Positions 45,910 through 56,321 are shown, counted from the first letter of the stretch. The stretch is 56,543 nt of DNA from Caulobacterales bacterium (GCA_947474395.1 CANJID010000019.1:1-56543), one strand, 5' to 3'. Notes: generated from the letters alone by a model not told the origin. Numbers and translations are program-made.

Positions 45910-46824
45910 CTACCCGTTCTTGTGCGGGCGCAGGATGATCTCCACACGCCGGTTTTCAGCCCGGCCCTGGACAGTGGCGTTGGAGGCGATCGGCTCGCTC
46001 TCGCCGCGGCCCTCGACGTAGAGGCGCTCCGGCAGGGCGCGGCGGTCCACCAGGGCGGCGGCCACGGACGAGGCCCGGCGCTCGGACAGGCGCTGGTTGT
46101 AGGCGTCCGAACCGACGGCGTCCGCGTGGCCGACCACGTCGACATAGGTCGCCGGATAGGCGTTCAGGGTGTGGCTGACGGCGTTGATCACCGGGAAGAA
46201 CCGCGGCCGGATATCGGCCTTGTTGAAGGCGAAGGTGATGTCGCTGGGCAGTTCCAGGACGATGGTCTCGCCGCGGCGGATCACCTCGACCCCGGTGTCG
46301 CGCAGCTCGTCGCGCAGCTCGACCACCTGGCGATCCATGTAGCTGGTCACCTGGCCGCCGGGGATGAAGGTCACCCCGGCGTCGATCAGGGCGCGGCTGC
46401 GGCCGACCTCGACCACGTCCACGCCGCCGATATAGCCCACGCGGGGAACAACAACGGTCGTGGAAGGAACGATCACGGTGGCCGAACGCGCGGTATTGGT
46501 CACCGTCGTGGTCGCTCCGGTCACGGTGTCGGTGGCCGTACCGGTAACGGCGCCGGTGCGGTTGCGGGTGTCTTCGACGACCCGGCCGGTAGCGCCGCGG
46601 GTACGGTCGGTGGTGTCACGGACCACGCGGTCGGTGCGGGTGGTGTCGGTCACTACGCGCCCGGCGCCGCTGAGCGAACCGCCCAGGCCGCCTGCGCTGC
46701 CGGAGAGGCCGCCCGAAAGGCCGCCCACGGCTCCGCCGAGACCGCCGAGTTGAGCATTGGCCGCGCCGGTGGAGACCAGGGCCCCGACGAACGCCGCGGC
46801 GGTGAGCAGGTGAAGCTTTCGCAT
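45910..46824 (-). CDS. OmpA-family peptidoglycan-binding protein with Gly/Leu-rich N-terminus
   Basis: A 304-residue protein from ATG 46824, signal peptide ending AANAQ. Residues 26-57 are a Gly/Leu/Ser run (GGLGGAVGGLSGGL). Residues 60-110 are Thr/Arg/Asp repeats (TDTTRTDRVVRDTTDRTRG). The C-terminal OmpA domain (about 190-298) has FAFNKADIRP, VDVVGHADAVGSDAYNQRLSERRASSV and GRAENRRVEI, the diaminopimelate-binding motif. It links the envelope to peptidoglycan; there is no 8-strand barrel. It is downstream of, and on the same strand as, the subtilase gene (88-base gap), whose N-terminus is similarly Gly/Leu-rich. Confidence 0.9.
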   Translation of the reverse strand: MRKLHLLTAAAFVGALVSTGAANAQLGGLGGAVGGLSGGLSGSAGGLGGSLSGAGRVVTDTTRTDRVVRDTTDRTRGATGRVVEDTRNRTGAVTGTATDTVTGATTTVTNTARSATVIVPSTTVVVPRVGYIGGVDVVEVGRSRALIDAGVTFIPGGQVTSYMDRQVVELRDELRDTGVEVIRRGETIVLELPSDITFAFNKADIRPRFFPVINAVSHTLNAYPATYVDVVGHADAVGSDAYNQRLSERRASSVAAALVDRRALPERLYVEGRGESEPIASNATVQGRAENRRVEIILRPHKNG

Positions 46825-46912
46825 CGTCTTGATCCTTGGCTTGGGCGCCGGAGCGCCTTCACAAGGACCAACGACGGCGGTGCGGCGATTCATCCCGCCG
46901 CGCGCCGAATTT

Positions 46913-48244
46913 TCAGCGGGTCGCCGCCAGGGCCGTGCGGATTTCCGCGCCGACGAGCCCCCGCCCGTAGCCCGGGCCGCGCTTGGCCCGGCCCGCGACG
47001 GCCTCGAGGGCGCTCGCCCGCGTGCGCCCCGCCCCCGCCAGCTCCACCGCCAGCAGGCCCGTCACGATGGGCGCGGCGAAGGAGGTCCCGCGCACGTCGG
47101 CGAAGGCGCCGCCCGGCTTGGCGGCGGCCATGTCCGCGCCGGGGGCCGCGAAGTCCAGGTGCCTGGCGCGGCCAGCCTCGGGCAGGATGCGTCCGCGCCC
47201 GTCGACGGCGGTGACCGCGACCACCTCGGGATAGGAGGCCGGGTACATGGGCGGGGCGGCGGGGCCGTCGTTGCCGACCGCCGCGACGATGACGATCCCC
47301 TTGGCCGACAGGGCCTTCACCGCCGCGCCGACGGCGAGGTTGGCGGGGCCGACGAGGCTCATGTTGATGACGCCGACCCGGCGCGAGGAGAGCCAAGCCA
47401 GGGCGCGGACCACGCCGTCGGAGGCGCCGCCGGTCGGTCCGGCGCCATAGATGTCGGCGACATAGAGGCTCGCCCCCGGCGCTCCGCCGCGGAAGGAGCC
47501 CGCGCGGCCGGCGATGAGGGAGGCCACCGCAGTCCCGTGCGTCTGTGCCGAGGAGGTCCCCGCCGCGAAGGCCTGCTGCTCGATGGTCGCGCCGGCCAGC
47601 GCCGGATGGGTGGTGTCGACGGCGGTGTCGACCATGCCGATCGGGCCCGCCGCGCGCGCCTCGCCTGCAGCGGCGACGGAGACTGCCGCCGTGGCCGTCG
47701 GAGCCCCGGCGCCCTCGTAGAGATGGTTGAAGTCGTAAGCGCCCGCCGGATCGAGGCGGCGAAGGCGCCGGACGGCCTCGCGGGTGGAGAGGCCCTCGGG
47801 GGCGGTCAGCACCACCATCTCCAGGCCGATCTCATCGAGGCGCGTCTGGCTGGCCGTGGCGAAGCCCGCCCGCTGCGCGATGGCCAGGGAGGCGGCGCTG
47901 GGGGAGAGCGCCACGATCTGGCTGCGCACGACCGGGGCGCCGGCGTCGTCCACATCGAGGACGACGGGATTGGCCCGCACGAGGGCCTGCAGGCGCAGGG
48001 CCCTGAGGTCGAGCAGTCGCTCTGGAGAAAGCGCGGCCTGGGCCTGGTTCAGCGTTCCGTTGAGCGCGCCGCCCAAGCCCCCGGTGAGCCCGCCGATGGG
48101 GGGCGCGCCGATGGGAGGCGCGCCTCCGGGCAGGCCGAGGCCGCCGATCTGGGCCGAAGCTTCCCCCGCCAGCGCCAGGACGGCGGCTGCCAGGACGATG
48201 CCTGCCCGTCGCAGCCTGGAAGTGTTTCTCGTCTGGGGCTTCAT
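46913..48244 (-). CDS. Secreted subtilisin-like serine protease (S8)
   Basis: A 443-residue protein with a signal peptide ending GEASAQ, then a Gly/Leu/Pro-rich stretch (33-65: IGGLGLPGGAPPIGAPPIGG), a propeptide-like region (70-195) and the S8 catalytic domain: D206 in GMVDTAVD, H236 in THGTAVAS, oxyanion N325 in AVGNDG, S388 in GTSFAAP. It is divergent from the ECF sigma gene by a 119-base spacer. Secreted subtilases with this arrangement often lie beside sigma/anti-sigma genes; regulation by that sigma factor is inference. Confidence 0.94.
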   Translation of the reverse strand: MKPQTRNTSRLRRAGIVLAAAVLALAGEASAQIGGLGLPGGAPPIGAPPIGGLTGGLGGALNGTLNQAQAALSPERLLDLRALRLQALVRANPVVLDVDDAGAPVVRSQIVALSPSAASLAIAQRAGFATASQTRLDEIGLEMVVLTAPEGLSTREAVRRLRRLDPAGAYDFNHLYEGAGAPTATAAVSVAAAGEARAAGPIGMVDTAVDTTHPALAGATIEQQAFAAGTSSAQTHGTAVASLIAGRAGSFRGGAPGASLYVADIYGAGPTGGASDGVVRALAWLSSRRVGVINMSLVGPANLAVGAAVKALSAKGIVIVAAVGNDGPAAPPMYPASYPEVVAVTAVDGRGRILPEAGRARHLDFAAPGADMAAAKPGGAFADVRGTSFAAPIVTGLLAVELAGAGRTRASALEAVAGRAKRGPGYGRGLVGAEIRTALAATR

Positions 48245-48312
48245 GGAAGGCGCCTCTGCACGGGCTGCGCGTTATGGTCGTGGTTGGGCCGCGACAAAAA
48301 GGAGCCCGGGGA

Positions 48313-48337
48313 TGTAACGCGCCGGTCCGGACGTTTC
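48313..48337 (+). promoter_or_regulatory. Possible ECF-type promoter upstream of the sigma gene
   Basis: TGTAAC (48313-48318) and CGTTTC (48332-48337) resemble the AAC and CGT cores of ECF-dependent promoters, and many ECF genes are autoregulated. The 13-base spacer is shorter than the usual 15-17, so this is a weak call. A TAACGCG on the minus strand faces the protease gene. Confidence 0.25.
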
Positions 48338-48363
48338 ATCCAACAGGCGAAGGAAGAGGAAGC

Positions 48364-48852
48364 TTGGACGCATTCCAGCGCGAACTGGTCGAGCTGCTGC
48401 CGCGACTGCGGCGGTTCGCGAGGACCCTCACGCGTGATGTCCCCGACGCCGACGACCTCGTGCAGCGCGCCGTAGAGCGTGCGCTGCAGAGGCGGACACA
48501 ATGGATGGGCGGTTCCCGGCTCGACAGTTGGATGTTCACGATCATGAAGAACGCCTGGATCGACGAAACGCGCCAAAGGGGGCGGCGAAATCGTCTGCTG
48601 CGCCCCGCCGATGAGGGCGAGGCGGTCGCGGATGCGACCGCCGCGAGCCAGGAGTCCCACCTGGCGGCCGCCTCGGTCGAGCAGGCTGTCGCCGCCCTGC
48701 CCGAGGATCAGCGCATCGCCGTGGCCCTGGTGCTGGTGGAGGGCCTGTCCTACGCCGAAGCCGCCGAGGTTCTGGAGGTGCCCGTGGGCACCCTGACCAG
48801 CCGCCTGGTGCGGGGCCGCGCCGCCCTTCAGGCCCAGCTTCGGGCAGGATGA
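48364..48852 (+). CDS. ECF-type RNA polymerase sigma factor
   Basis: A 162-residue protein with region 2 (RFARTLTRDVPDADDLVQRAVE, then SWMFTIMKNAWIDE) and region 4 (LPEDQRIAVALVLVEGLSYAEAAEVLEVPVGTLTSRLVRGRAAL, at about 105-150). The TTG at 48364 is favoured by the AAGGAAGAGGAAG upstream and by matching the usual N-terminus; a longer in-frame start exists. The next gene, an anti-sigma factor, overlaps by four bases. The divergent protease and OmpA genes are plausible targets. Confidence 0.93.
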   Translation: MDAFQRELVELLPRLRRFARTLTRDVPDADDLVQRAVERALQRRTQWMGGSRLDSWMFTIMKNAWIDETRQRGRRNRLLRPADEGEAVADATAASQESHLAAASVEQAVAALPEDQRIAVALVLVEGLSYAEAAEVLEVPVGTLTSRLVRGRAALQAQLRAG

Positions 48853-49583
48853 AGGCCATGACGATCGACGACGAAATCCTGATGGCCTACGCCGATGGCG
48901 AACTCGAAACAGCCCGCGTCGCCGAGGTCGAGCGGCTGGTCGCGGCGGACCCGGAGCTGGCTCGCCGGGTGGCCGAGCACCGGGCCCTGAGCGCCCGGCT
49001 GGCGGGCGTCCATGCGTCGGCGCTTACAGAACCTTTGCCCGACAGCCTGGTCCAGACGGTCATGGGCGGAGCAGCGCAAGGCGAGGTCGTGGCCTTCAAG
49101 CCCCGGCGCCTCCTGCCCGCCGCCCTGCCGCAATGGGCCGCCCTCGCCGCCACCCTGGTGGTGGGGGTCGTGGCCGGCCTGGGCGTCCCCGCCCTGCGCC
49201 CAGCCCCGCTGATCGGCGGCGACGGCATGACCGCCCAGGGACAGCTGGCGCAGGCGCTGGACAGCCAGCTCGCGTCTGAACCCGCAGGAGCCCGCAGGAT
49301 CGCCGTGGGCCTCAGTTTCCGGACGGCGGACGCCTATTGCCGGACCTTCCAGGCCGTGCGCGCCCATGCGGTGTCGGGAATCGCCTGCCGGGAAGCGGAC
49401 GGCTGGCGCGTGCGGCTGGCAGTGGACCGCCCCGCTGCGCCGCAGCCGGACGGCGACTACCGCCTCGCCGCCTCGGGGCTTCCGACCGAGGTGCTGCAGG
49501 CCGTCGACGGCATGATCCAGGGCGACCCCCTGGACGCCCAGGGCGAGGCCAAGGCGCGGGCGCAGAACTGGCGCCTTCCCTAG
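48849..49583 (+). CDS. Membrane-anchored anti-sigma factor
   Basis: A 244-residue protein coupled by ATGA overlap to the ECF sigma gene. The N-terminal cytoplasmic part (MTIDDEILMAYADGELE, then EHRALSARLAG) is the anti-sigma domain, without the zinc-binding HxxxCxxC motif. One membrane helix spans about 93-115 (QWAALAATLVVGVVAGLGV). A periplasmic domain of about 125 residues has two cysteines (AYCRTFQ and IACREAD) that could form a disulfide and sense redox or envelope stress. Confidence 0.9.
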   Translation: MKAMTIDDEILMAYADGELETARVAEVERLVAADPELARRVAEHRALSARLAGVHASALTEPLPDSLVQTVMGGAAQGEVVAFKPRRLLPAALPQWAALAATLVVGVVAGLGVPALRPAPLIGGDGMTAQGQLAQALDSQLASEPAGARRIAVGLSFRTADAYCRTFQAVRAHAVSGIACREADGWRVRLAVDRPAAPQPDGDYRLAASGLPTEVLQAVDGMIQGDPLDAQGEAKARAQNWRLP

Positions 49584-49685
49584 TCGCCATTGCCAAGCAC
49601 TTCCTGGGGTCGTACCGGATCGCCTTAGAAGCGCTGGAATCCTGAGGGTTGATCGGCGCCTGGAAACGCAAGCGGAGGTCTCCCC

Positions 49686-51059
49686 ATGTCGCGTAATCGT
49701 CTTCGACTGATGGTCGGCGCGGGCGCCCTCGGCGCGGTTGTCCTCGGCCTCGGCGCCGCCGCCATCGCTCAGGCGCCGGGCGAGCTGCGCACGGGGGCCG
49801 CCGCCTATGGCGACTGGTCGACGGACGCCCCCGGCGTGCGTCGCAAGATCACCGCCAACGACCTGCCCACGCCGACAGGCTCCAGCGCCAAGAGCTCCAA
49901 GGTGATCGACCTGCCGGCGGGCTACCTGCCCAAGGCCCCGGCGGGCTTCAAGGTCGAGGTCTTCGCCACCCTGGACAAGCCCCGCGCCATGCGCCTGGCG
50001 CCCAACGGCGATGTGTTCGTCGCCGAGACGGGGCCCGGCCGGGTCAAGGTGATCCGCACCGCCCCCGGCGCGTCCAAGCCCACCACCGTGGCGACCTTCG
50101 CCGAGGGCCTCACCGGTCCCTTCGGCATCGCCTTCTACCCGGCGGTCAATCCGCAGTGGGTCTATGTTTCCGAGCAGGAGCGCATCAAGCGCTACCCCTA
50201 CCGGACCGGTGACCTGAAGGCCCGCGGCCCCGCCGAGACGGTGGTCGCCACCCTGACCACCCCGGGCGGCCACTCCACCCGCGACCTGGTGTTCACCCGC
50301 GACGGCAAGACCCTGCTGGCCGCGGTCGGCTCGATCACCAACTACGGCGAGAACACCCCGGTGAAGACTGTCGCCGAGGCCCAGGCCTTCGAGAAGCAGA
50401 AGGGTATCGTCGGGGCCGCCTACGGGGCGGACGAGGAGCGGGCCAACGTCCTGGCCTTCAATCCGGACGGCAGCGGCCGGCGAATCTACGCCTCCGGCAT
50501 CCGCAACTGCGTCGGGCTGAACCGCAACCCGGTCACCGGCGACGTCTACTGCGCGGTCAACGAACGCGACGCCATCGGCGACAACACCGTTCCGGACTAC
50601 GTCACCCGCATCAAGGACGGCGGCTTCTACGGCTGGCCCTACTGGTACATCGGCAATCACGAGGAGCCCCGGCTGAAGGGCCAGCGCCCCGACCTGCAGG
50701 GCAAGGCCATCGTCCCCGACGTGCTGTTCCAGGCCCACTCGGCGGCGGTGCAGGTGGTGTTCAACACCGGCGGGACCACGGCGGGCGCCCTGCCGGCGGC
50801 CTGGAAGGGCGACGCCTTCGTCGCCATGCACGGCTCCTGGAACCGTTCCAAGCCGACGGGCTACAAGGTCGTGCGCGTGCCCATGAAGGGCGGCGTGCCC
50901 ACCGGGGAATACGAGGACTTCCTCACCGGCTTCGTGGCCGAGGACGGCCAGGTCTGGGGCCGCCCGGTGGGGCTGGCCGTGCTGCAGGACGGATCGCTCC
51001 TGGTCGCCGAAGACGCCAACAGCGTAATCTACCGCATCACCTACACCGGCGGCCGCTAA
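49686..51059 (+). CDS. PQQ-dependent sugar dehydrogenase / sorbosone-dehydrogenase-like protein
   Basis: A 457-residue protein with a GGAGGT site and a signal peptide ending AAIAQAP. The mature part is a six-bladed beta-propeller: FATLDKPRAMRLAPNGDVFVAE, GPFGIAFYP, YASGIRNCVGLNRNPVTGDVYCAVNERD, GGFYGWPYWYIGNHEE and FVAMHGSWNRSKPTGYKVVR. These motifs mark soluble periplasmic PQQ glucose/sorbosone dehydrogenases. It would oxidise an aldose or sorbosone-type substrate in the periplasm. No PQQ synthesis genes are in the window. Confidence 0.9.
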   Translation: MSRNRLRLMVGAGALGAVVLGLGAAAIAQAPGELRTGAAAYGDWSTDAPGVRRKITANDLPTPTGSSAKSSKVIDLPAGYLPKAPAGFKVEVFATLDKPRAMRLAPNGDVFVAETGPGRVKVIRTAPGASKPTTVATFAEGLTGPFGIAFYPAVNPQWVYVSEQERIKRYPYRTGDLKARGPAETVVATLTTPGGHSTRDLVFTRDGKTLLAAVGSITNYGENTPVKTVAEAQAFEKQKGIVGAAYGADEERANVLAFNPDGSGRRIYASGIRNCVGLNRNPVTGDVYCAVNERDAIGDNTVPDYVTRIKDGGFYGWPYWYIGNHEEPRLKGQRPDLQGKAIVPDVLFQAHSAAVQVVFNTGGTTAGALPAAWKGDAFVAMHGSWNRSKPTGYKVVRVPMKGGVPTGEYEDFLTGFVAEDGQVWGRPVGLAVLQDGSLLVAEDANSVIYRITYTGGR

Positions 51060-51100
51060 GAGCCCCGGGGTAAAAGACAAGCACGCTCGGGAGGGACACC

Positions 51101-51946
51101 ATGGCCAGAATGACGACCCGCGGGGCCGCGGGAATATTTGCGATCGCCGCCATGGCGCTCGCCCTCCCCGCCTATGCGGCCCAACCCGCGTCGTCCGCGC
51201 CACTGGTCCTGCCCAAGGTCGAGGGCCCCTGGCCGGGCGTGATGACCGACCCCTGGCCCTTGGGCCTGCTGCAGAAGGAAAACCTCGAGCGGCCCATGCC
51301 CAAGGCGCCCTGGAACCTGACCGGGACCTGGACCCTGAAGCTGATCCCCGAGACCGGCGGCTTCAACTTCAACCCGCCGCCCAAGCTGAAGCCCGCCGCC
51401 CAGGCCCTCTACGAGGCCGGCGTGAAGGCCAACGCCGCGGGCAACGCCTTCCGCGACGACACCGGCGCCTGCTGGCCGGCGGGGATGCCCAAGTGGTGGA
51501 CCCGCGTCTGGCCGATCCAGATCATGCAGTATCCGACCGGCTTCGTGATGGTGCAGGGGCTGATGAACGCCGTGCGCTGGATCTATCTCGACGGGCGCGG
51601 CCACACCGATCCGGACATCGCGGTCGCCAGCTTCCAGGGCGAGTCCATCGGCCGCTGGGAGGGCGACACCCTGGTCGTGGACACCGCCAACTTCGTCAAC
51701 AAGCGCCACTGGATCCAGACCGGAGTCCCGCTCTCCGACCAGCTTCACATCGTCGAGCGGATCAAGCCCGCGGCCGACTTCCAGTCCTTCACCGTCGAGC
51801 TGACCATGACCGATCCGGTCAACTGGGAGGGCGAGTGGAAGAACACCAAGGTGATGGTCGCGGTGAAGGGGGACGACGTGAAGGAAAGCTTCTGCGCGCC
51901 TGACCTGAACGACCACATCGCCGGGACGCATTCGCCCGACAACTGA
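51101..51946 (+). CDS. Secreted protein with SIGxWEGxTLVVDT motif, relative of the 3535 gene
   Basis: A 281-residue protein with GGAGGGAC before the ATG and a signal peptide ending PAYAAQP. It contains WNLTGTWTLKL, CWPAGMPKWW, and SIGRWEGDTLVVDTANF followed by SDQLHIVERIKP. The SIGxWEGxTLVVDT, SDQL and ERI elements occur in the same order in the protein at 3535-4323, so they belong to one family of unknown function. It lies 41 bases after the PQQ-type dehydrogenase and may share its transcript. Confidence 0.85.
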   Translation: MARMTTRGAAGIFAIAAMALALPAYAAQPASSAPLVLPKVEGPWPGVMTDPWPLGLLQKENLERPMPKAPWNLTGTWTLKLIPETGGFNFNPPPKLKPAAQALYEAGVKANAAGNAFRDDTGACWPAGMPKWWTRVWPIQIMQYPTGFVMVQGLMNAVRWIYLDGRGHTDPDIAVASFQGESIGRWEGDTLVVDTANFVNKRHWIQTGVPLSDQLHIVERIKPAADFQSFTVELTMTDPVNWEGEWKNTKVMVAVKGDDVKESFCAPDLNDHIAGTHSPDN

Positions 51947-52040
51947 GCAGTTCCGGAAGGGCTAGGCATACGTCGCAATGCCGACGACAATTCCCGCGAA
52001 GCGCGTTATTGTAGGATCGTCCAATAAACAGGTGACGACC

Positions 52041-52595
52041 ATGACAACTTCCTTGGTTCGAGCCCTGGCCCTCACGGCCAGCCTCCTGGCGGCGCCCGCT
52101 TTCGCCCAGAGCGCCGCGGCTGCCTCCGCCACCGACCTGCCGTCGGAGGCCAAGGTGGTTCCGTTCCGACCCGTTCCCGGGGTGGGCTCCGTGCCGGGTT
52201 CGATCATCCAGATGGTCGACCGGGCCGAGGACTGCGCCAAGGACGCCCGCAAGGTCGCCGACGGCCTGATGGCGCCGGGCGACGCCGTGGCCGTCTGCAA
52301 CGAGGCCATCAGCACCGGCATCTCCGACAATCAGCGGCTGGCGGGCACCTTCGTCAACCGGGGCGTGCTGCTGGTGCAGGAAGGCCGGGCCGCCGAAGCC
52401 ATCGCCGACCTCGACAAGGGCATCGCCCTCGGGCCGGAGGAGCCGGAGCGCGCCTTCTACAACCGAGGCCTCGCTCGCGAGGACCTGAAGGACATCAAGG
52501 GCGCCTACGCCGACTACAAGATGGCGTCCGAGATCCGGCCCGGCTGGGAGCCCGTGCAGAACGAGCTCACCCGCTTCCGCGTGGTCAACAAGTAG
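52041..52595 (+). CDS. Periplasmic TPR-repeat protein
   Basis: A 184-residue protein from ATG 52041 with a signal peptide ending PAFAQS. About three tetratricopeptide repeats fill residues 85-175 (AGTFVNRGVLLVQEGRAAEAIADLDKGIAL, then RAFYNRGLAREDLKDIKGAYADYKMA, given as positions about 105-165). Two cysteines (AEDCAKD and AVCNEA) may pair. TPR domains mediate protein contacts; the partner is unknown. An in-frame start upstream lacks a signal peptide. Confidence 0.87.
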   Translation: MTTSLVRALALTASLLAAPAFAQSAAAASATDLPSEAKVVPFRPVPGVGSVPGSIIQMVDRAEDCAKDARKVADGLMAPGDAVAVCNEAISTGISDNQRLAGTFVNRGVLLVQEGRAAEAIADLDKGIALGPEEPERAFYNRGLAREDLKDIKGAYADYKMASEIRPGWEPVQNELTRFRVVNK

Positions 52596-52667
52596 GCCAC
52601 TTCGCCGCCCTCGCCTGTCGATGGGGAATGGCTCTAAGGTCCGACCGGCTTTTCGGGAGGGCCCCAC

Positions 52668-53302
52668 GTGACCGCAGCCTATGACAGCGCCTTCGATTCC
52701 GAGCGCCAGGCCATCCGGCAGGTCGTCGACGACTGGGTGGTGTACCGCGACGCCGGCGACTGGGACCGTTTCCGGAGAGTCTGGGCCGAGGACGGCTTCA
52801 TGATGGCCACCTGGTTCCAGGGCACGACCGACGAATTCATCGCCATGAGCCGGACCGGCTTCGAGAAGGGGGTGCGGATCCTGCACTTCCTGGGCGGCCA
52901 CACCGCGGACGTCGCGGGGGACCGCGCCATCTCCCAGACCAAGATGACCATCTCGCAGCGGGCCGAGGTCGACGGGGTGCTGTGCGACGTGGTCTGCACG
53001 GGGCGGTTCTACGACTTCTTCAGGAAGCGCGACGGCCAGTGGCGCCTGGTGCACCGCCAGCCGATCTACGAGAAGGACCGCCTCGATCCCGTCTCGCCCT
53101 CGGCCCGGCTGCAGCTCGACCCCGCCCTCCTGGCGCAGTTCCCGGAGGGCTACCGCCACCTCGCCTACCTGCAGACCCGCATCGGCTATCCGGTGAAGCG
53201 CGACATGCCGGGCCTGGTCGGCCCCGAGGTCGAGGCCCTCTACGCCAAGGGCCGCGCCTGGCTGGAGCGGGGCGAACACCCCCGGCTCGCCGCGGCGGGC
53301 TG

Positions 53303-53303
<1 letters not shown>
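52668..53303 (+). CDS. Cytoplasmic SnoaL-like protein coupled to maleylacetate reductase
   Basis: A 211-residue protein from GTG 52668 (GGGAGGG upstream) with no signal peptide, unlike the other NTF2-like proteins in this window. The SnoaL-like domain reads VDDWVVYRDAGDWDRFRRVW, EDGFMMATWFQG, then VCTGRFYDFFRKRDGQWRLVHRQPIYEKD. Its TGA shares one base with the ATG of the reductase gene, so the two are translated together. Such proteins often accompany aromatic or hydroxyquinol catabolic genes; the reaction is unknown. Confidence 0.85.
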
Positions 53304-54354
<1,051 letters not shown>

Positions 54355-54358
<4 letters not shown>

Positions 54359-54948
54359 GCGAAATCGCGCGCCAGCTCTTCCCGGGTCGCGGCGCTGAGG
54401 CCCGCGAGGTGGCTGTAGTCTAGGTGGTCGCAGCCGACGAGGACCGGGGTTTTGGGGTCGCGGAATCCGGCGATCTGGGCCGCCGTCAGCGGGAAATGCA
54501 GGAAGTGGACGGAGGAGGTCTTACCGTCCTCGCGGGTGCGTTCGACGTCGCCCTCCTGCACCGCGAACACGCGGGCGTCACCGACCTGGAGGAAGAAGCG
54601 CTCCTCCACCCCGCCGAGCTTGGCCAGCAGGGCCGCGCGGCGCACCGGGTCGTCGATCTCGAACATCACCGTCGCGATCAGTTCCGAGCCTTGCGGGATC
54701 AGGGGGTTGTAGGCTTCCAGCTCGTCGGGAATCTGCGCCTCCCCGCCCTTCTCGGTCAGAAGCATCTCCTGGACCTGAAACATCATGGTGTCGAAGCACT
54801 CGAAATAGAGGGTGCACACCGGTCCGAGCTCGATCCGGCGCAGGCGCTTGATCGGCAGGAGGGCCGCGCGGCGCTCCTTCCTGACTTTGGCGTAGTCGGC
54901 GTCGGGGATGATGTCCGCGCGGGTGATCACGCGCTGGTTGGCAGGCAT
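54355..54948 (-). CDS. DUF3501-family protein
   Basis: A 197-residue cytoplasmic protein from ATG 54948. It opens with ITRADIIPDADYAKVRKERRAALLPIKRLRRIELGP (positions 8-43) and has FECFDTMMFQVQEML and YNPLIPQGSELIATVMFEID, the conserved DUF3501 pattern. The family typically follows the CCG-domain Fe-S protein and rubrerythrin, as here, 11 bases after the Fe-S gene. Function unknown; likely part of that redox module. Confidence 0.9.
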
Positions 54949-54959
54949 TCCCGTGTTCC

Positions 54960-56321
54960 TCAGAGCGCCCCGTAGGCGCGGGCCAGTATCTCGATGGGAT
55001 GGGCCTGGACCGGCTGGCCCTTCCCGTCCGGCAGTTCGGCGACGAGGAGCTGGCCCAGGTGCTTGCAGGCGAGCGGGCAGTCCGAGCAGAGGGTCTCGCT
55101 GCCCTTGGCCGCGACCTGGCGGGCGGCGGCCTTGCCGACCTTTTTGGCCAGGGGGAAGGTCTCTTTCATCACCCCGAAGGTGCCGCCGTGGCCGGAGCAG
55201 CGCTCCACCACCTCGACCGTCGTGTCGGGGATCAGCCGCAGCATCTCGGCGGACTTGGCGCCCATGTTCTGCGCCCGCGCGTGGCAGGCGTGGTGGACGG
55301 TGACGCCGCCAGGGATCGCCGACAGGCCGGGGGCGAGGCCGTAGGTCTTGGAAAGCTCCACCACATATTCGCTGACGTCGCGGGTGGCGGCGGCGAGGCG
55401 CTTCACCGGCTCGCTCTCCGGCAGGAGCAGGGGCCACTCGAACTTCATCATCAGGCCGCAAGATGCGGTGAGCGCCACCACTTCGTAGCCCTCGTCGATA
55501 TAGGGGGCGAAGGCGGCGGCGACCCGTTCGGCCCGCCCGGCCACGTCCTTCAGGTCGCCGGCCTCGAGCTGGGGCATGCCGCAGCACTCGGGATAGACCA
55601 GCTTGGCCTTGACACCCTGCAGCGCCAGGACCCGGGCGGCGGCGACCGCCGTGTCGGGCTTGTTGTAGTCGACGAAGCAGGTCGCATAGAGCACCACCTT
55701 GCGCCCCATGGCCGGGCCGGTCGGAAACGGCGGGATGGGCGCGCGGAGCCGGTCGGTCGCGGTCTTGGAATGGTAGAGGGGCAGCTCGACCTCGGCGTCG
55801 ATTCCGGCCACCGCCTCCAGGAGCTTGCGCAGCGGGGTGTTCTCCCGCGCCGTGGCCCAGTTGGCGAGACCCGCCACCGGCTTGGCCAGCTTGCCGTTGC
55901 GGTCAGTCTCGCCCAGCTGCTCGCGGACGAAATCCTTCTCCCCCGCCCGCCGCTTGGCCGCCCGGTAGCGCAGGATCAGGTGCGGAAAATCCAGGTCGAA
56001 GGGGTGCGGCGGCACATAGGGGCACTTGGTCAGGAAGCACATGTCGCAGAGGGTGCAGGCCTCGGCGACCTTGGCGTAGTCGGCCTTGGGCACGCTATCG
56101 AGCTCGCCGGTGGGGCTCTCGTCGACCATGTCGAACAGGCGCGGGAAGCTCTCGCACAGATTGAAGCAGCGGCGGCAGCCGTGGCAGATGTCGAACACCC
56201 GCTCCATCTCGGCCTCGACCGCGGCGAGGTCGTAATAGGCCTCGTCCTGCCAGGCGATCGGATGGCGGAAGGGCGCGTCGAGGCTGCCCTCGCGCGCGTC
56301 GGTCTTTGGCTTGTCGGTCAC
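54960..56321 (-). CDS. Fe-S and CCG-domain protein (heterodisulfide-reductase/GlpC-like)
   Basis: A 453-residue protein from GTG 56321. Two 4Fe-4S motifs are at C46/C49/C52/C56 and C89/C92/C95/C100. Two cysteine-rich CCG-type domains follow: YATCFVDYN with YPECCGMPQLEAGD, then HHACHARAQNMG with ERCSGHGGTFG, where the second CCG reads CSG. A C-terminal CSDCPLAC adds further ligands. Such proteins pass electrons between Fe-S clusters and a bound disulfide, quinone or partner enzyme. Its fixed neighbours rubrerythrin and DUF3501 suggest a peroxide or redox defence chain. Confidence 0.92.
   Translation of the reverse strand: MTDKPKTDAREGSLDAPFRHPIAWQDEAYYDLAAVEAEMERVFDICHGCRRCFNLCESFPRLFDMVDESPTGELDSVPKADYAKVAEACTLCDMCFLTKCPYVPPHPFDLDFPHLILRYRAAKRRAGEKDFVREQLGETDRNGKLAKPVAGLANWATARENTPLRKLLEAVAGIDAEVELPLYHSKTATDRLRAPIPPFPTGPAMGRKVVLYATCFVDYNKPDTAVAAARVLALQGVKAKLVYPECCGMPQLEAGDLKDVAGRAERVAAAFAPYIDEGYEVVALTASCGLMMKFEWPLLLPESEPVKRLAAATRDVSEYVVELSKTYGLAPGLSAIPGGVTVHHACHARAQNMGAKSAEMLRLIPDTTVEVVERCSGHGGTFGVMKETFPLAKKVGKAAARQVAAKGSETLCSDCPLACKHLGQLLVAELPDGKGQPVQAHPIEILARAYGAL

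Noticed and set aside
48828-51203. Very long minus-strand open frame across the anti-sigma and PQQ-type genes
   Set aside because: It crosses three supported plus-strand genes and has shadow-like composition.
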